Source of the DNA: Ectopseudomonas guguanensis
Lineage (GTDB): Bacteria; Pseudomonadota; Gammaproteobacteria; Pseudomonadales; Pseudomonadaceae
DNA length: 64,000 nt
Direction: 5' to 3'
NCBI RefSeq assembly: GCF_900104265.1
Contig: NZ_FNJJ01000015.1
Span: 62,001 to 126,000 of the forward strand
This document shows, piece after piece, positions 1 to 10,370 of the stretch. Each line of letters opens with the position of its first letter. Positions within the stretch are counted from its first letter, which is position 1. Below the pieces are notes generated by a model. The model saw only the letters and a list, made by a program, of their open reading frames with translations. It did no database searches and was not told the DNA's origin. The translations under genes were made by a program, and so were the position numbers.

Positions 1-370
1 CCGCGCCCTCGGCCAAGAGGATGCACACCTTAAAATCAAGGTTTTAGCGCGAACGACGGGTTTTGAGCATGACTTTTGCTAACAGTGAGAGCAATGCTCG
101 GCAAGCCGTGCAGTCGACCAATAACAGCGGCCCAGACACCCAGAGCCGCGATGGCGTTGGTGCAACGAAACGCAAGTACAGAGCTATAGATTTGCGACAT
201 TCTTCAATGCACGATGCGACACCGGCATGAACGAAGACGCATTGAATAGACTGCAACTATCGCCAACATTGGCTGCGTGCTATAAGTTAGCGCCGACACA
301 AAAAGAAAGAGCCGCCCATATAACAAAACAGTGGGCAGCGCAACTCTTCTAAACCCAAGGAGCAATCACG
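1..370. other. intergenic region upstream of oprD
   Basis: No convincing gene is visible. The only open frame here is a short minus-strand one with no recognisable protein. The right end holds the ribosome-binding site AAGGAG seven bases before the porin ATG, and a locally AT-rich stretch around 255-320 where the oprD promoter probably lies. No clear operator was recognised. Confidence 0.5.
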
Positions 371-1639
371 ATGCAAGTGATGAAGTGGAGCGTAATCGCC
401 CTGGCAGTAGCCGCGGGCACCAGCCAACTGGCTTTCGCCAGCGCGCAATCCGAGTCCAACGGCTTTGTCGAAGACAGCAGCCTGAACGTACTGAACCGCA
501 ACCTGTACTTCTACCGCGACTTCCGCAATGCAGGTCCAGATCGCAATGATGACCCGCAAGAATGGGGCCATGGCATCATTGGTACCTTCGAGTCTGGCTT
601 CACTCAGGGCACCATCGGTTTCGGCGTTGACGCCATCGGTCTGCTGGGCATCAAACTTGACAGTGGCAAAGGTCGCGCTGGCTCTGGTTTGTTCCCCACC
701 GGCAGCGACGGCCGCTCGCAGGACGATTACTCTGAAGCCGGTGGCGCGGTCAAACTGCGTCTGTCCAATACTGTTCTGAAGTATGGTGACCAGTTCACCG
801 CTCTGCCTGTATTCAGCACCGATGATAGCCGCCTGCTGCCGGAAGTAGCTGAAGGCTTCCTGGTCACCAGCAATGAAATTGAAGGCCTGGAACTGCACGC
901 TGGCCACTTCACTGCTATCAATGCCCAAGATCAGACCTACCACGACAGCATCGGCCTCAAGAGCGCAGATGTACTCGGTGGTAGCTATAGCTTCAATGAC
1001 GATCTGTCGGCCTCGCTGTACTACTCCGACGTAGAAGATGCCTTCAAGAAATACTACGGTAACGTCAATTACACCATCGGCCTGGGCGAAGCTCAGTCGC
1101 TGAATTTCGACTTCAACATCTATCGCACCAAGTACGACAAAGAGTACACCGATACCGGTTCGAGCGAGAAAAACACCATCTGGAGTCTCGCTGCGGCCTA
1201 CAACATCAGCGCTCATACATTCACTCTTGCCTACCAAAAATCCCACGGCGGCTTTGACGGCATCGGCTACGACTACGGTGTAGACGGCGGTGGCACCATC
1301 TGGTTGGCCAACTCCATTCAGCGCTCTGACTTCAACGCTGAAGATGAGAAATCCTGGCAAGTTCGCTATGACCTGGACTTCGCCGAGTTCGGTGTACCGG
1401 GCCTGAAGTTCATGACTCGCTATGTACGTGGTACCGACGCTGATGTAGGCGACACCACCAACGGCAAAGAGTGGGAACGCGACATTCAGGTTGGCTATAC
1501 CGTTCAGAATGGCCCGGCCAAAGACCTCAACATGCGCGTTCGTCAAGCCACCTATCGCAGCAGCGACGGTGTCTACTACGGTTCTCCGTCGATCGACGAA
1601 GTTCGCGTAATCCTCGAGTACCCGCTGAGCATCCTGTAA
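371..1639 (+). CDS. oprD: OprD-family outer-membrane porin
   Basis: Encodes a 422-residue outer-membrane channel of the OprD family, which takes up basic amino acids, small peptides or other small solutes and, in P. aeruginosa OprD itself, carbapenems. A signal peptide ends near residue 23 (AFA-S). The N-terminus after cleavage (NGFVEDSSLN), the central YTIGL/FDFNIYRT strand region and the C-terminal EYPLSIL match OprD as I remember it. Length is close to the family norm (about 440), with the difference in extracellular loops. The start is set by AAGGAG seven bases upstream. The following thioesterase-proS-lipoprotein order is the oprD neighbourhood of P. aeruginosa, which supports the orthology; the exact substrate is inferred only. 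Confidence 0.88.
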   Translation: MQVMKWSVIALAVAAGTSQLAFASAQSESNGFVEDSSLNVLNRNLYFYRDFRNAGPDRNDDPQEWGHGIIGTFESGFTQGTIGFGVDAIGLLGIKLDSGKGRAGSGLFPTGSDGRSQDDYSEAGGAVKLRLSNTVLKYGDQFTALPVFSTDDSRLLPEVAEGFLVTSNEIEGLELHAGHFTAINAQDQTYHDSIGLKSADVLGGSYSFNDDLSASLYYSDVEDAFKKYYGNVNYTIGLGEAQSLNFDFNIYRTKYDKEYTDTGSSEKNTIWSLAAAYNISAHTFTLAYQKSHGGFDGIGYDYGVDGGGTIWLANSIQRSDFNAEDEKSWQVRYDLDFAEFGVPGLKFMTRYVRGTDADVGDTTNGKEWERDIQVGYTVQNGPAKDLNMRVRQATYRSSDGVYYGSPSIDEVRVILEYPLSIL

Positions 1640-1667
1640 TTTCAGGACTCTGTTAGCGCTCGAATAA

Positions 1668-1700
1668 GAAAGGCCCGGGAAACCGGGCCTTTCTTTTTAT
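1668..1700 (+). terminator. rho-independent terminator of oprD
   Basis: An 11-bp perfect stem (GAAAGGCCCGG / CCGGGCCTTTC) closed by a GAAA tetraloop and followed by a T-rich tail, 28 bases after the porin stop codon. The A-rich 5' side means it may also work for the convergent thioesterase gene. Confidence 0.93.
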
Positions 1701-1707
1701 TCAAGAT

Positions 1708-2121
1708 TTACAATGGAAGAGCATAAGTCCCCGTTACATGCGCGACCAACTCGTCCTCGTTACCAGCCGAATACAACGAAACTTCGCAAACTGCCTGGCG
1801 CCGGCTCAAGCGCAGTATCCGCGCTGCAGCCAGCAGGTCGACCGGCTTGGGTCTGACCAGAAAGTTGATATTGAGATTGGAGGTCACGGCCATCTCCACC
1901 CGGCCCAGACGCCCCAGTACCACCGCATACATCGCCGCGTCTCCCAGCGCCATGATGGTGGGGCCGGAAAGCGTGCCGCCCGGGCGCACCAATTTGGCAT
2001 GGAAGGGCACCCGCGCCAGCACGCCCTCCTCGTCCAGCCGGTCGATCCGCAGGTCGATGTCCTCTGCCATCGGCAGCCCAGAGCGAATCAGCGTTTGCAC
2101 CTCAAGCGCAGTCAATCCCAC
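1708..2121 (-). CDS. PaaI-type hotdog thioesterase
   Basis: A 137-residue hotdog-fold protein of the PaaI/YdiI acyl-CoA thioesterase superfamily; such enzymes hydrolyse acyl- or aryl-CoA esters in the cytoplasm. The segment RPGGTLSGPTIMALGDAAMY (roughly residues 46-65) is the hotdog helix with its G-D-A-A motif, followed by the strand TSNLNINFLVRP. The start is GTG, chosen because GGAGGAG lies just upstream and the first residues then run directly into the domain. It is divergent from proS and convergent with oprD, as in the homologous P. aeruginosa locus. The physiological substrate is unknown. Confidence 0.8.
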   Translation of the reverse strand: MGLTALEVQTLIRSGLPMAEDIDLRIDRLDEEGVLARVPFHAKLVRPGGTLSGPTIMALGDAAMYAVVLGRLGRVEMAVTSNLNINFLVRPKPVDLLAAARILRLSRRQAVCEVSLYSAGNEDELVAHVTGTYALPL

Positions 2122-2243
2122 TCTCTACTCCTCCCGTGAAGGCTGCAGCGCCCTCGCGCCTGCGCCCGTCCTGTACGCCACTGTATAGGCACCGTACAAT
2201 GCCGGCCTACTTCAAGCCCTAGCAACCGACAGAACGGCCAAAC

Positions 2244-3959
<1,716 letters not shown>

Positions 3960-3979
3960 TCACGCCTTACCGAGACATC

Positions 3980-4936
3980 ATGTACACGAGCAGCAACCTT
4001 CGCCTCATCGGCGCCGCCCTGTGCGGCGCCCTCTTCCTCAGCGGCTGTGCCAACCAGCTGCCGCAACGTAGCGAGCATGAGGAGCGCGTCGAACGCAAAC
4101 TGCTGGATCACCAGCTGCAGATCGATGCCGGCGAACCCAAGGTGCTGGAGCTGCCGCAACGCCGCGTGCGTGTGCATGACCAGAAAAGCTACGAGGTCAC
4201 GGCTTTCGAGGTGACGCGTCGTTACGACCGTTACACCCCCTACCAGGCCTGGCGCGAGATCTATGAAGTGCCGATGGGCGCGGTCGCGGTGGTTGCCGGG
4301 GTCGGCGCCAACATCCTCAACGTCGTGCTGCTCGGCAGCCTGCCGGAAACCGCGACCCGCGACTGGATCAGTTACGGCATGGCCGGCCTCAACCCGTTCA
4401 TGAACGTGGAATCCAATGGCCGCGCCGAACAGAACCTGGCCAGCATCAACGAGGTGCAGCGTGACCGCCGCATGGAGTACATCAACCTGCCCTGGTCCGA
4501 ACGTCCGGTTCAGGTCAAGGCCGGTGGTCAGGAGTTCGAGTTGCTCACCGACAGCACCGGGGTCCTGCGCCTCAACCTGCTGGACAGCCCCTTCACCGAG
4601 CAGGATATCGCCCGCCTGAACATGCTGCAGCTGAGCGTGGAGGATCGCCTCGGCGATGATATCGCGCGCGCCGAAGCGACTCTCATGGTCAGCCATACCC
4701 TGCGCGGCAAACTGCGTGAGGCGCATGACCTGATCTTCGACGACCTCGAAGGAGACGACGTGGCCCAGTGGGTGCACCGGGTCAAGCGCCTGTCCGATCT
4801 GGGTCTGGAAGAGGAAGCCAGCGAGCTGGAACAGAGCCTGATCGAGCTGACGCGCAACGATCCCGAATTGCAGGATGCCTTCCTCAAGGCCCTGCTCAAG
4901 GACGCCGGACGCCTGGCGGCCGATCCTGCCAACTGA
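3980..4936 (+). CDS. conserved hypothetical lipoprotein
   Basis: A 318-residue protein with a lipoprotein signal peptide (hydrophobic segment followed by lipobox LSGC, Cys at about residue 23). The remainder is hydrophilic and acidic, with one more apolar segment around residues 95-117 (VAVVAGVGANILNVVLLG). I recognise no catalytic motif. The gene starts 20 bp after proS and probably shares its transcript; a lipoprotein of this kind sits downstream of proS in P. aeruginosa too, so the pair is conserved. No function can be assigned. Confidence 0.72.
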   Translation: MYTSSNLRLIGAALCGALFLSGCANQLPQRSEHEERVERKLLDHQLQIDAGEPKVLELPQRRVRVHDQKSYEVTAFEVTRRYDRYTPYQAWREIYEVPMGAVAVVAGVGANILNVVLLGSLPETATRDWISYGMAGLNPFMNVESNGRAEQNLASINEVQRDRRMEYINLPWSERPVQVKAGGQEFELLTDSTGVLRLNLLDSPFTEQDIARLNMLQLSVEDRLGDDIARAEATLMVSHTLRGKLREAHDLIFDDLEGDDVAQWVHRVKRLSDLGLEEEASELEQSLIELTRNDPELQDAFLKALLKDAGRLAADPAN

Positions 4937-4992
4937 GTGCGCCGCTCCGGTTCCTTGGGGTGGCGCGGGGAGTACTCCGAACATTCCGGCAG

Positions 4993-5022
4993 ACTCGGTG
5001 CGCGCGGCGCACCCTACCGAGT
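4993..5022. repeat. REP-like palindrome (GGTGCGCGCGGCGCACC type)
   Basis: An inverted repeat (ACTCGG...CCGAGT) enclosing the core GGTGCGCGCGGCGCACC followed by CTACC. The same core recurs at about 28549-28576, 62666-62690 and, inverted, at 28491-28511, 62217-62238 and 62758-62778. It lies between the convergent lipoprotein and aldo/keto reductase genes and may also help termination. Confidence 0.7.
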
Positions 5023-5033
5023 GGCAATGCGCG

Positions 5034-5855
5034 CTATACCATCTGCAGGGTCTGCTTGCGGCGCGGCGGCGGGAAGGCCGCGTCGAGCAGTGCCAGATCA
5101 TCCTTCTGCAGCGTTATCGATGCCGCGGCGGCGTTATCGCGCAGGTGCAGGCTGCTCACGGCCTTGGGAATGGCGATCACGCCGTCCTGCCTGATGGTCC
5201 AGGCCAGCGCCACCTGAGCCGGCGTCACGCCGTGGCGCTCGGCGACCTCGCGCAACGCAGGCGCGTGCAGCAGGTCGCCAGCCTGGCTCAGCGGACAGTA
5301 GGCCATCAGCGGCATGCCCACGCACTGTTGCCAGGGCAACAGGTCGTACTCGATGCCTCGCGCCTGCAGGTTATACAGCACCTGATTGCTCCGACAGGCC
5401 GGCCGATCCAGCTCCAGCAGATCGTCCAGATCGAAGTTGGAAACACCCCAGGCGCCGATCTTGCCCTGCTCGCGCAGCCGCTCGAAACCCTCGACGGTCT
5501 CGGCCAGCGGATAGCGGCCGCGCCAGTGCAACAGGTACAGGTCGATATGCTCACAACCCAGGCGTTTCAGGCTGCGCTCACAGGCCGCCTGGACCCCACC
5601 CAGGCTGGCGTTGTGTGGATACACCTTGCTGACCAGGAACACCTCGTCGCGGCGCCCGGCGATGGCCTCGCCCACCACCTGCTCCGCGCCGCCCTCGCCA
5701 TACATCTCGGCGGTGTCGATCAGACTCAGCCCCAGGTCCAGCCCCTCACGCAGCGCGGCGACCTCTCGAGAGCGCAGGCGTTCGTCCTCGCCCATACGCC
5801 AGGTACCCTGGCCGATCACCGGCACTTGCCTACCAGCCAATTCAATTCTGCGCAT
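5034..5855 (-). CDS. aldo/keto reductase
   Basis: A 273-residue NAD(P)H-dependent oxidoreductase with a TIM-barrel fold. The catalytic tetrad is visible: Asp47 and Tyr52 (IDTAEMYGEG), Lys77 (VSKVY) and His110 (LLHW); SNF and IPKAVS near the C-terminus fit cofactor binding. The ATG at the 5855 side is preferred over a longer frame because GGGGGAG precedes it by a few bases. It overlaps the end of the VOC gene by 14 bp, so it is the last gene of a methyltransferase-VOC-reductase operon. Substrate unknown. Confidence 0.88.
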   Translation of the reverse strand: MRRIELAGRQVPVIGQGTWRMGEDERLRSREVAALREGLDLGLSLIDTAEMYGEGGAEQVVGEAIAGRRDEVFLVSKVYPHNASLGGVQAACERSLKRLGCEHIDLYLLHWRGRYPLAETVEGFERLREQGKIGAWGVSNFDLDDLLELDRPACRSNQVLYNLQARGIEYDLLPWQQCVGMPLMAYCPLSQAGDLLHAPALREVAERHGVTPAQVALAWTIRQDGVIAIPKAVSSLHLRDNAAAASITLQKDDLALLDAAFPPPRRKQTLQMV

Positions 5856-6276
5856 CGATTTCTCCCCCATGGGTTGTGACCAGGTCATATCCCTTGCCAC
5901 GCCATTGCAACAGGCACAGCCCGTGACCAAAGGGATCACTCAGTGTGGCCAGGCGCCCCCAGTCATATTCATGGATTTCACCTTCCTGCTGCGCGCCCGA
6001 GCCAAGTGCGCGAGCCAACGCCAAATCGAGGTCTGCAACGACCAGGTCCAGGTGCAGCGGCATCCAGTGCCGGCTGTAGTCGCGCAGCACGCCGGTCTCT
6101 GGGCAGGGGCGAGTGGCGGCGGCCTTTTGCAGCAGGTAAAGCGGTACGCCTGCACCGAGCATCTCGACGACAGTGCCGTCGAACAGTTCACGCCCAACCG
6201 TCAGCCCAAATGCCTGCTGATAGAAGGCCACCGCGGCTGGCAGATCGGGAACATCGAGGTTGAGCAGCAATTGCAT
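5842..6276 (-). CDS. VOC-superfamily (glyoxalase-like) protein
   Basis: A 144-residue single-domain-pair vicinal-oxygen-chelate protein. It shows the expected pattern LLNLDVPDLPAAVAFYQQAFG at the N-terminus and a C-terminal LSDPFGHGLCLLQW strand, typical of glyoxalase/bleomycin-resistance/dioxygenase relatives. Putative metal-side residues are present but the exact activity cannot be told. It begins 3 bp after the methyltransferase stop and overlaps the reductase, indicating translational coupling. Its frame stays open upstream inside the methyltransferase, but the ATG giving MQLLLNLDVP is the proper domain start. Confidence 0.85.
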   Translation of the reverse strand: MQLLLNLDVPDLPAAVAFYQQAFGLTVGRELFDGTVVEMLGAGVPLYLLQKAAATRPCPETGVLRDYSRHWMPLHLDLVVADLDLALARALGSGAQQEGEIHEYDWGRLATLSDPFGHGLCLLQWRGKGYDLVTTHGGEIDAQN

Positions 6277-6278
6277 GA

Positions 6279-6959
6279 TCAGAGCGGTTTGAGCAGCAAT
6301 AGCAGGGACACCGGCTGCACGCTCTCGGGATGCAGCGGCTCCTGCAGCCACTCCAGGCGCCAGCCGGTTTCGCCGATCAGGGTCAGCCAGGACTGCAGGG
6401 TGCGGAAGAACCAGGGCATCGGCGCCTGAAAGCCTTCGCCGAAGCCGACGAAATCCTCGACCCGCCAGCCGTCCTGATAGGGCTCGCCATGGCTGGCGCG
6501 CCAGGGATGCAGGGTCTGGATCAGCAGGCTGCCGCCGGGCGCCAGCAAACCGTGCAGGCTGCGCAGAATCGGCTGCAAGGGTTCCTCGAGCAGGGCGAAA
6601 TTGCACACCAGCACCTCGAAACGCCCGAGCTGCTCGGCATGCGCGTCCAGCTCGGCATAGCCACAGACACGATACTGGCTTCGCCCGTCGCAGGCTGCGC
6701 GGGCCGCCTCGATCAGCGGCGCGGACGCATCCACCCCGACCGGCTCGATGCCGTGCTCGGCCAGTCCCCGGCACAGCCAGCCTTCGCCGCAACCGATATC
6801 CAGCACCCGCCTGGGCTGCAGCGCCAGCACGGCCTGGATGATCGCGGCATCGGTGACCAGCCGCCGGCTTTCGATACGCTGCTCGCGCACCGCTGCGGCC
6901 CAGGCATCGGCATTGGCCTGCCAGCTTTGCTGAAGCTGCTCTCGGTGGTCGCGCTGCAT
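6279..6959 (-). CDS. class I SAM-dependent methyltransferase
   Basis: A 226-residue Rossmann-fold methyltransferase. Motif I (VLDIGCGEGWLC, around residue 53-64) binds S-adenosylmethionine, GVDAS is the motif II acidic end, and CNFALLEE and LLAPGGSLLIQTLHPW are motifs IV-VI. The ATG five codons inside an alternative GTG start is chosen because AGGGA precedes it at proper spacing. First gene of a tight operon with the VOC and aldo/keto reductase genes. The methyl acceptor is not predictable. Confidence 0.85.
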   Translation of the reverse strand: MQRDHREQLQQSWQANADAWAAAVREQRIESRRLVTDAAIIQAVLALQPRRVLDIGCGEGWLCRGLAEHGIEPVGVDASAPLIEAARAACDGRSQYRVCGYAELDAHAEQLGRFEVLVCNFALLEEPLQPILRSLHGLLAPGGSLLIQTLHPWRASHGEPYQDGWRVEDFVGFGEGFQAPMPWFFRTLQSWLTLIGETGWRLEWLQEPLHPESVQPVSLLLLLKPL

Positions 6960-7177
6960 GATGATTCCCTGCACCTGTGCGTTGCAGCGAGTCTAGCAGG
7001 CCTGCCCAGCCTCGAGGTACGGACTGCCCGGATGCAAAAACCGCCAGCCAGACGGCGCGACAGCGTCTAGTCTGATAGTGAGAGCAGCGAGACGAGCGGC
7101 GGTCCGACCCGCAGTCGACATCCGGTAAGCGCCGATCTCGCGGTTCATATGATGCTGACAGACCAGGCCGGTGACTT

Positions 7178-10100
7178 ATGGGCGCATCATGGCAAATGAA
7201 TCCGCAGCAGCGTCACCTGGCCCACGCGGCAGGTGTGCAGGGTCAGCGAAAGCCGACCTCGACAAGGCGCCATTGGCGTCTTGGTCTGTATCTGCTGCTG
7301 GTACTGCTGCTACTGGCGGCCACCGCACTGCTGGTATTCGAATCACGCAGCGCGCATTTTCAGTCGCGCGAGCTGAGCCGCTATGCCGCCAGCCTCACCT
7401 ACCGCGTCGAACCCGGGCCCAGTGACCGCATCATCTACCCGACCGACGGCCCCTTCGACAAACGCCAGGGCTACGCCTACCTGCCGCTGATGCTGGAGCG
7501 CCTGCAGCAACGCGATTATCAGGTTACCGAGCAGTCGCGTTTCTCCGACGAACTGCTGGCCTACAGCCGCCGCGGCCTGTTCCCGCCCTTTACCGAGAAG
7601 AGCCAGAGCGGCCTGAGCATCAGCGACTGCCGCGGCACGCCCTTCTACGAATTTCTCTACCCACAGCAGGGCTACGCCGACTTCGCCAGCATTCCGCCGC
7701 TGGTGGTCGACAGCCTGCTGTTCATCGAGAACCGGAACCTGCTCGACCCGTCGCAACCGCTGGCCAACCCGGCGGTGGACTGGCCACGCTTCGCCATGGC
7801 GGCGCTGTCGCAGCTGGGCAAGATGCTCGACATGCAGGACCAGTCCGCCGGCGGCAGCACCCTGGCCACTCAGCTGGAAAAGTATCGCCACTCACCGGAC
7901 GGGCTGACGCTCTCGGCCGGGGAAAAACTGCGCCAGATGATGTCCGCCAGCGTGCGCGCCTACCAGCAAGGGCCACAGACGCTGGAGGCGCGCCAGCGTA
8001 TCGTGCGCGACTACCTCAACAGCGTGCCGCTGTCCGCCGCGCCCGGCCACGGCGAGGTGCATGGTCTGGCGGACGGCCTGCGCATCTGGTATGGCGCCGA
8101 CTTCGAGCGCAGCAACGCCCTGCTCGACCCACGCCGCTCGCCCGACGCCAGCCTGGCCGAGCGCGGCCTGGCCCTGCGCCAGGTGCTGTCGCTGATGATC
8201 GCCCAGCGCCGCCCCTCCTATTACCTTGCACAAGGTCGGCGCGACATGGAGGCGCTGACCGAAAGCCACATTCGCCTGCTCGCCAACGGCGGGCTGATCG
8301 ACGCCGATCTGCGCGACGCCGCTCTCGCCCAGCGACTGCAATATCGCGACTGGCAGCAGGAACCCAACCTGCGTGCGGTGGAGAGCGACAAAGGCATCAG
8401 CGTGGCACGCTCGCGCCTGTCCAACCTGCTGGGCATGCCGCTTTACGATCTGGACCGCCTCGATCTGGCCGCGCGCAGCACGCTGCAGCGCGACCTGCAG
8501 CAGCAGGCCAGCGCCTACCTGCAGAACCTGGCCGACCCTGCGTTCGCCGGCAAGATCGGCCTGTTCGGCGAACGCCTGCTGTCGCCGGAGAAGACCGCAG
8601 AGGTGCGCTACAGCTTCACCCTGTTCGAACGCACCCCGACCGGCAGCCGGGTGCGGGTGCAGACCGACAGCACCGACCAGCCCTTCGATATCAACGAGGG
8701 CAGCAAGCTGGAACTCGGCTCCACTGCCAAGTTGCGCGTACTGACCACCTACCTGGAAATCATCGCCGAACTGCATCAACGCCACGTCGGCAAGAGCCCG
8801 GCCGAGCTGCGCCAGGTGGAGATCGCCGAGCAGGACCACCTCAGCCGCTGGGCCGTGGACTACCTGCTGACCAACCCCGGGGCGGACCTGGCCGGCATGC
8901 TGGAAGCGGCGCTGGAGCGGCGCTATTCGGCAAGTCCGCAGGAGCGTTTCTTCACCGGCGGCGGGCTGCACACCTTCGGCAACTTCCGCCGCGAGGACAA
9001 TGGCCGCAACCCGACCCTGCGCGAGTCGCTGCGCGAATCGATCAACCTGCCCTTCGTGCGCCTGATGCGCGACCTGGTGCGCTACAGCACCTACCAGAAC
9101 AGCGCCGAGCTGCTCAAGGACGACAAGGACCCGCGCCGCCAGCAATACCTGCAACGCTTCGCCGACCAGGAGGGGCGCACCTTCCTGCTGCGTTTCTGGC
9201 GCAAATACCAGGGCCAGCCGGAACAACAGCGTCTGGAGACCTTCCTCAGCGGCCTGCGCCAGACCTCGGTACGCCTGAGTGCCGTGCACCGCTACCTGCT
9301 GCCGCACGCCGACGAAGCGACCTTCGCCGCATTCCTGCGAGCGCAGCTGCCGCAGGAAAACCTCAGTGACCAGCGCATCGCCCGCCTGTACAAGGACTAC
9401 GGCCCCGGCGCCTACAGCCTGCCGGATCAGGGCTATATCGCGCGCGTACACCCGCTGGAACTGTGGCTGCTGGGCTACCTGATCGACAATCCGCAAGCCA
9501 GCTTCAGCGACGCCGTGGCCGCCAGCGTCGACGAGCGCCAGGAAGTCTACGGCTGGCTGCTGCGCACCCGACACAAGAGCGCACGCGACAGCCGCATCCG
9601 CATCATGCTGGAGGTCGAGGCCTTTTCCGACATCCACCGCCGCTGGAAAAACCTCGGCTACCCCTTCCAGCATCTGGTTCCGTCACTGGCCACCGCGCTG
9701 GGCAGCTCCGGTGACCGGCCGGCGGCACTGGCCGAGCTGATGGGCATCATCCAGAACGACGGTATCCGCCAGCCGGTGCTGCGCATCGACGAGTTGCACT
9801 TCGCCGCCGGCACGCCCTATGAAACGCGGGTCGAGAGCGATCTCCATGGCGGCAGGCGGGTGATGCAGTCCGAAGTCGCGGCAGCGCTGCGCAATGCCCT
9901 CTCCCAGGTGGTCGAGGGCGGTACCGCGCGGCGCCTGCAGGGCACCTTCCAGCTGCCGGATGGCCGCAACCTGACGCTCGGTGGCAAGACCGGCACCGGC
10001 GACAACCGCATCGAGAGCGTCGGCGCGGGCGGCCGGGTGATCAGTTCGCGGGCGATGAACCGCACGGCCACCTTCGTGTTCTTCCTCGGCCCGCGGCACT

Positions 10101-10276
10101 ACGGCACCCTCACCGCGTTCGTGCCGGGGCGCGAAGCCGAACGCTTCACCTTCACCTCGGCATTGCCGGTCCAGGTGCTCAAGGGCATGGCGCCGATTCT
10201 CACGCCCTATCTCGAGCCTGGCAGCGCCACGCTCTGCGACGCGCCGCTGAATGCAGCGCAGATCCGCCTGCGGTAA
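7178..10276 (+). CDS. large PBP1-like transglycosylase/transpeptidase
   Basis: A 1032-residue bitopic envelope protein. One transmembrane helix lies near residues 35-54 (LGLYLLLVLLLLAATALLVF). A glycosyltransferase-51 domain follows, with FIENRN (near 182) in place of the usual A-I-E-D-R and GGSTLATQL (near 224) as the G-G-S-T-I-x-Q-Q-L equivalent. The second half has the penicillin-binding triad: S-T-A-K in LGSTAKL (near 515), S-I-N (near 621) and KTGTG (near 936). It is longer than typical class A PBPs (about 750-850), the extra length lying between the S-I-N and K-T-G motifs. An internal ATG at codon 7 is an alternative start. Role in peptidoglycan synthesis is inferred from motifs. Confidence 0.78.
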   Translation: MGASWQMNPQQRHLAHAAGVQGQRKPTSTRRHWRLGLYLLLVLLLLAATALLVFESRSAHFQSRELSRYAASLTYRVEPGPSDRIIYPTDGPFDKRQGYAYLPLMLERLQQRDYQVTEQSRFSDELLAYSRRGLFPPFTEKSQSGLSISDCRGTPFYEFLYPQQGYADFASIPPLVVDSLLFIENRNLLDPSQPLANPAVDWPRFAMAALSQLGKMLDMQDQSAGGSTLATQLEKYRHSPDGLTLSAGEKLRQMMSASVRAYQQGPQTLEARQRIVRDYLNSVPLSAAPGHGEVHGLADGLRIWYGADFERSNALLDPRRSPDASLAERGLALRQVLSLMIAQRRPSYYLAQGRRDMEALTESHIRLLANGGLIDADLRDAALAQRLQYRDWQQEPNLRAVESDKGISVARSRLSNLLGMPLYDLDRLDLAARSTLQRDLQQQASAYLQNLADPAFAGKIGLFGERLLSPEKTAEVRYSFTLFERTPTGSRVRVQTDSTDQPFDINEGSKLELGSTAKLRVLTTYLEIIAELHQRHVGKSPAELRQVEIAEQDHLSRWAVDYLLTNPGADLAGMLEAALERRYSASPQERFFTGGGLHTFGNFRREDNGRNPTLRESLRESINLPFVRLMRDLVRYSTYQNSAELLKDDKDPRRQQYLQRFADQEGRTFLLRFWRKYQGQPEQQRLETFLSGLRQTSVRLSAVHRYLLPHADEATFAAFLRAQLPQENLSDQRIARLYKDYGPGAYSLPDQGYIARVHPLELWLLGYLIDNPQASFSDAVAASVDERQEVYGWLLRTRHKSARDSRIRIMLEVEAFSDIHRRWKNLGYPFQHLVPSLATALGSSGDRPAALAELMGIIQNDGIRQPVLRIDELHFAAGTPYETRVESDLHGGRRVMQSEVAAALRNALSQVVEGGTARRLQGTFQLPDGRNLTLGGKTGTGDNRIESVGAGGRVISSRAMNRTATFVFFLGPRHYGTLTAFVPGREAERFTFTSALPVQVLKGMAPILTPYLEPGSATLCDAPLNAAQIRLR

Positions 10277-10370
10277 TACCTGGTAACCACAGCGGCCGCC
10301 GCTGGGCGAAACCCGGCACCGCCTGTGCAGTCCATGGCAGCATCATCCGTGTCGTTCGTGAGCCCCATCC

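Noticed and set aside
44..256. Short minus-strand ORF upstream of oprD
   Set aside because: No Shine-Dalgarno, no family, and atypical composition; treated as intergenic.
287..1546. Long minus-strand open frame (419 codons) opposite oprD
   Set aside because: It is fully antisense to a clear porin with signal peptide and terminator, encodes low-complexity Ala/Val/Gly sequence, and has no ribosome-binding site.
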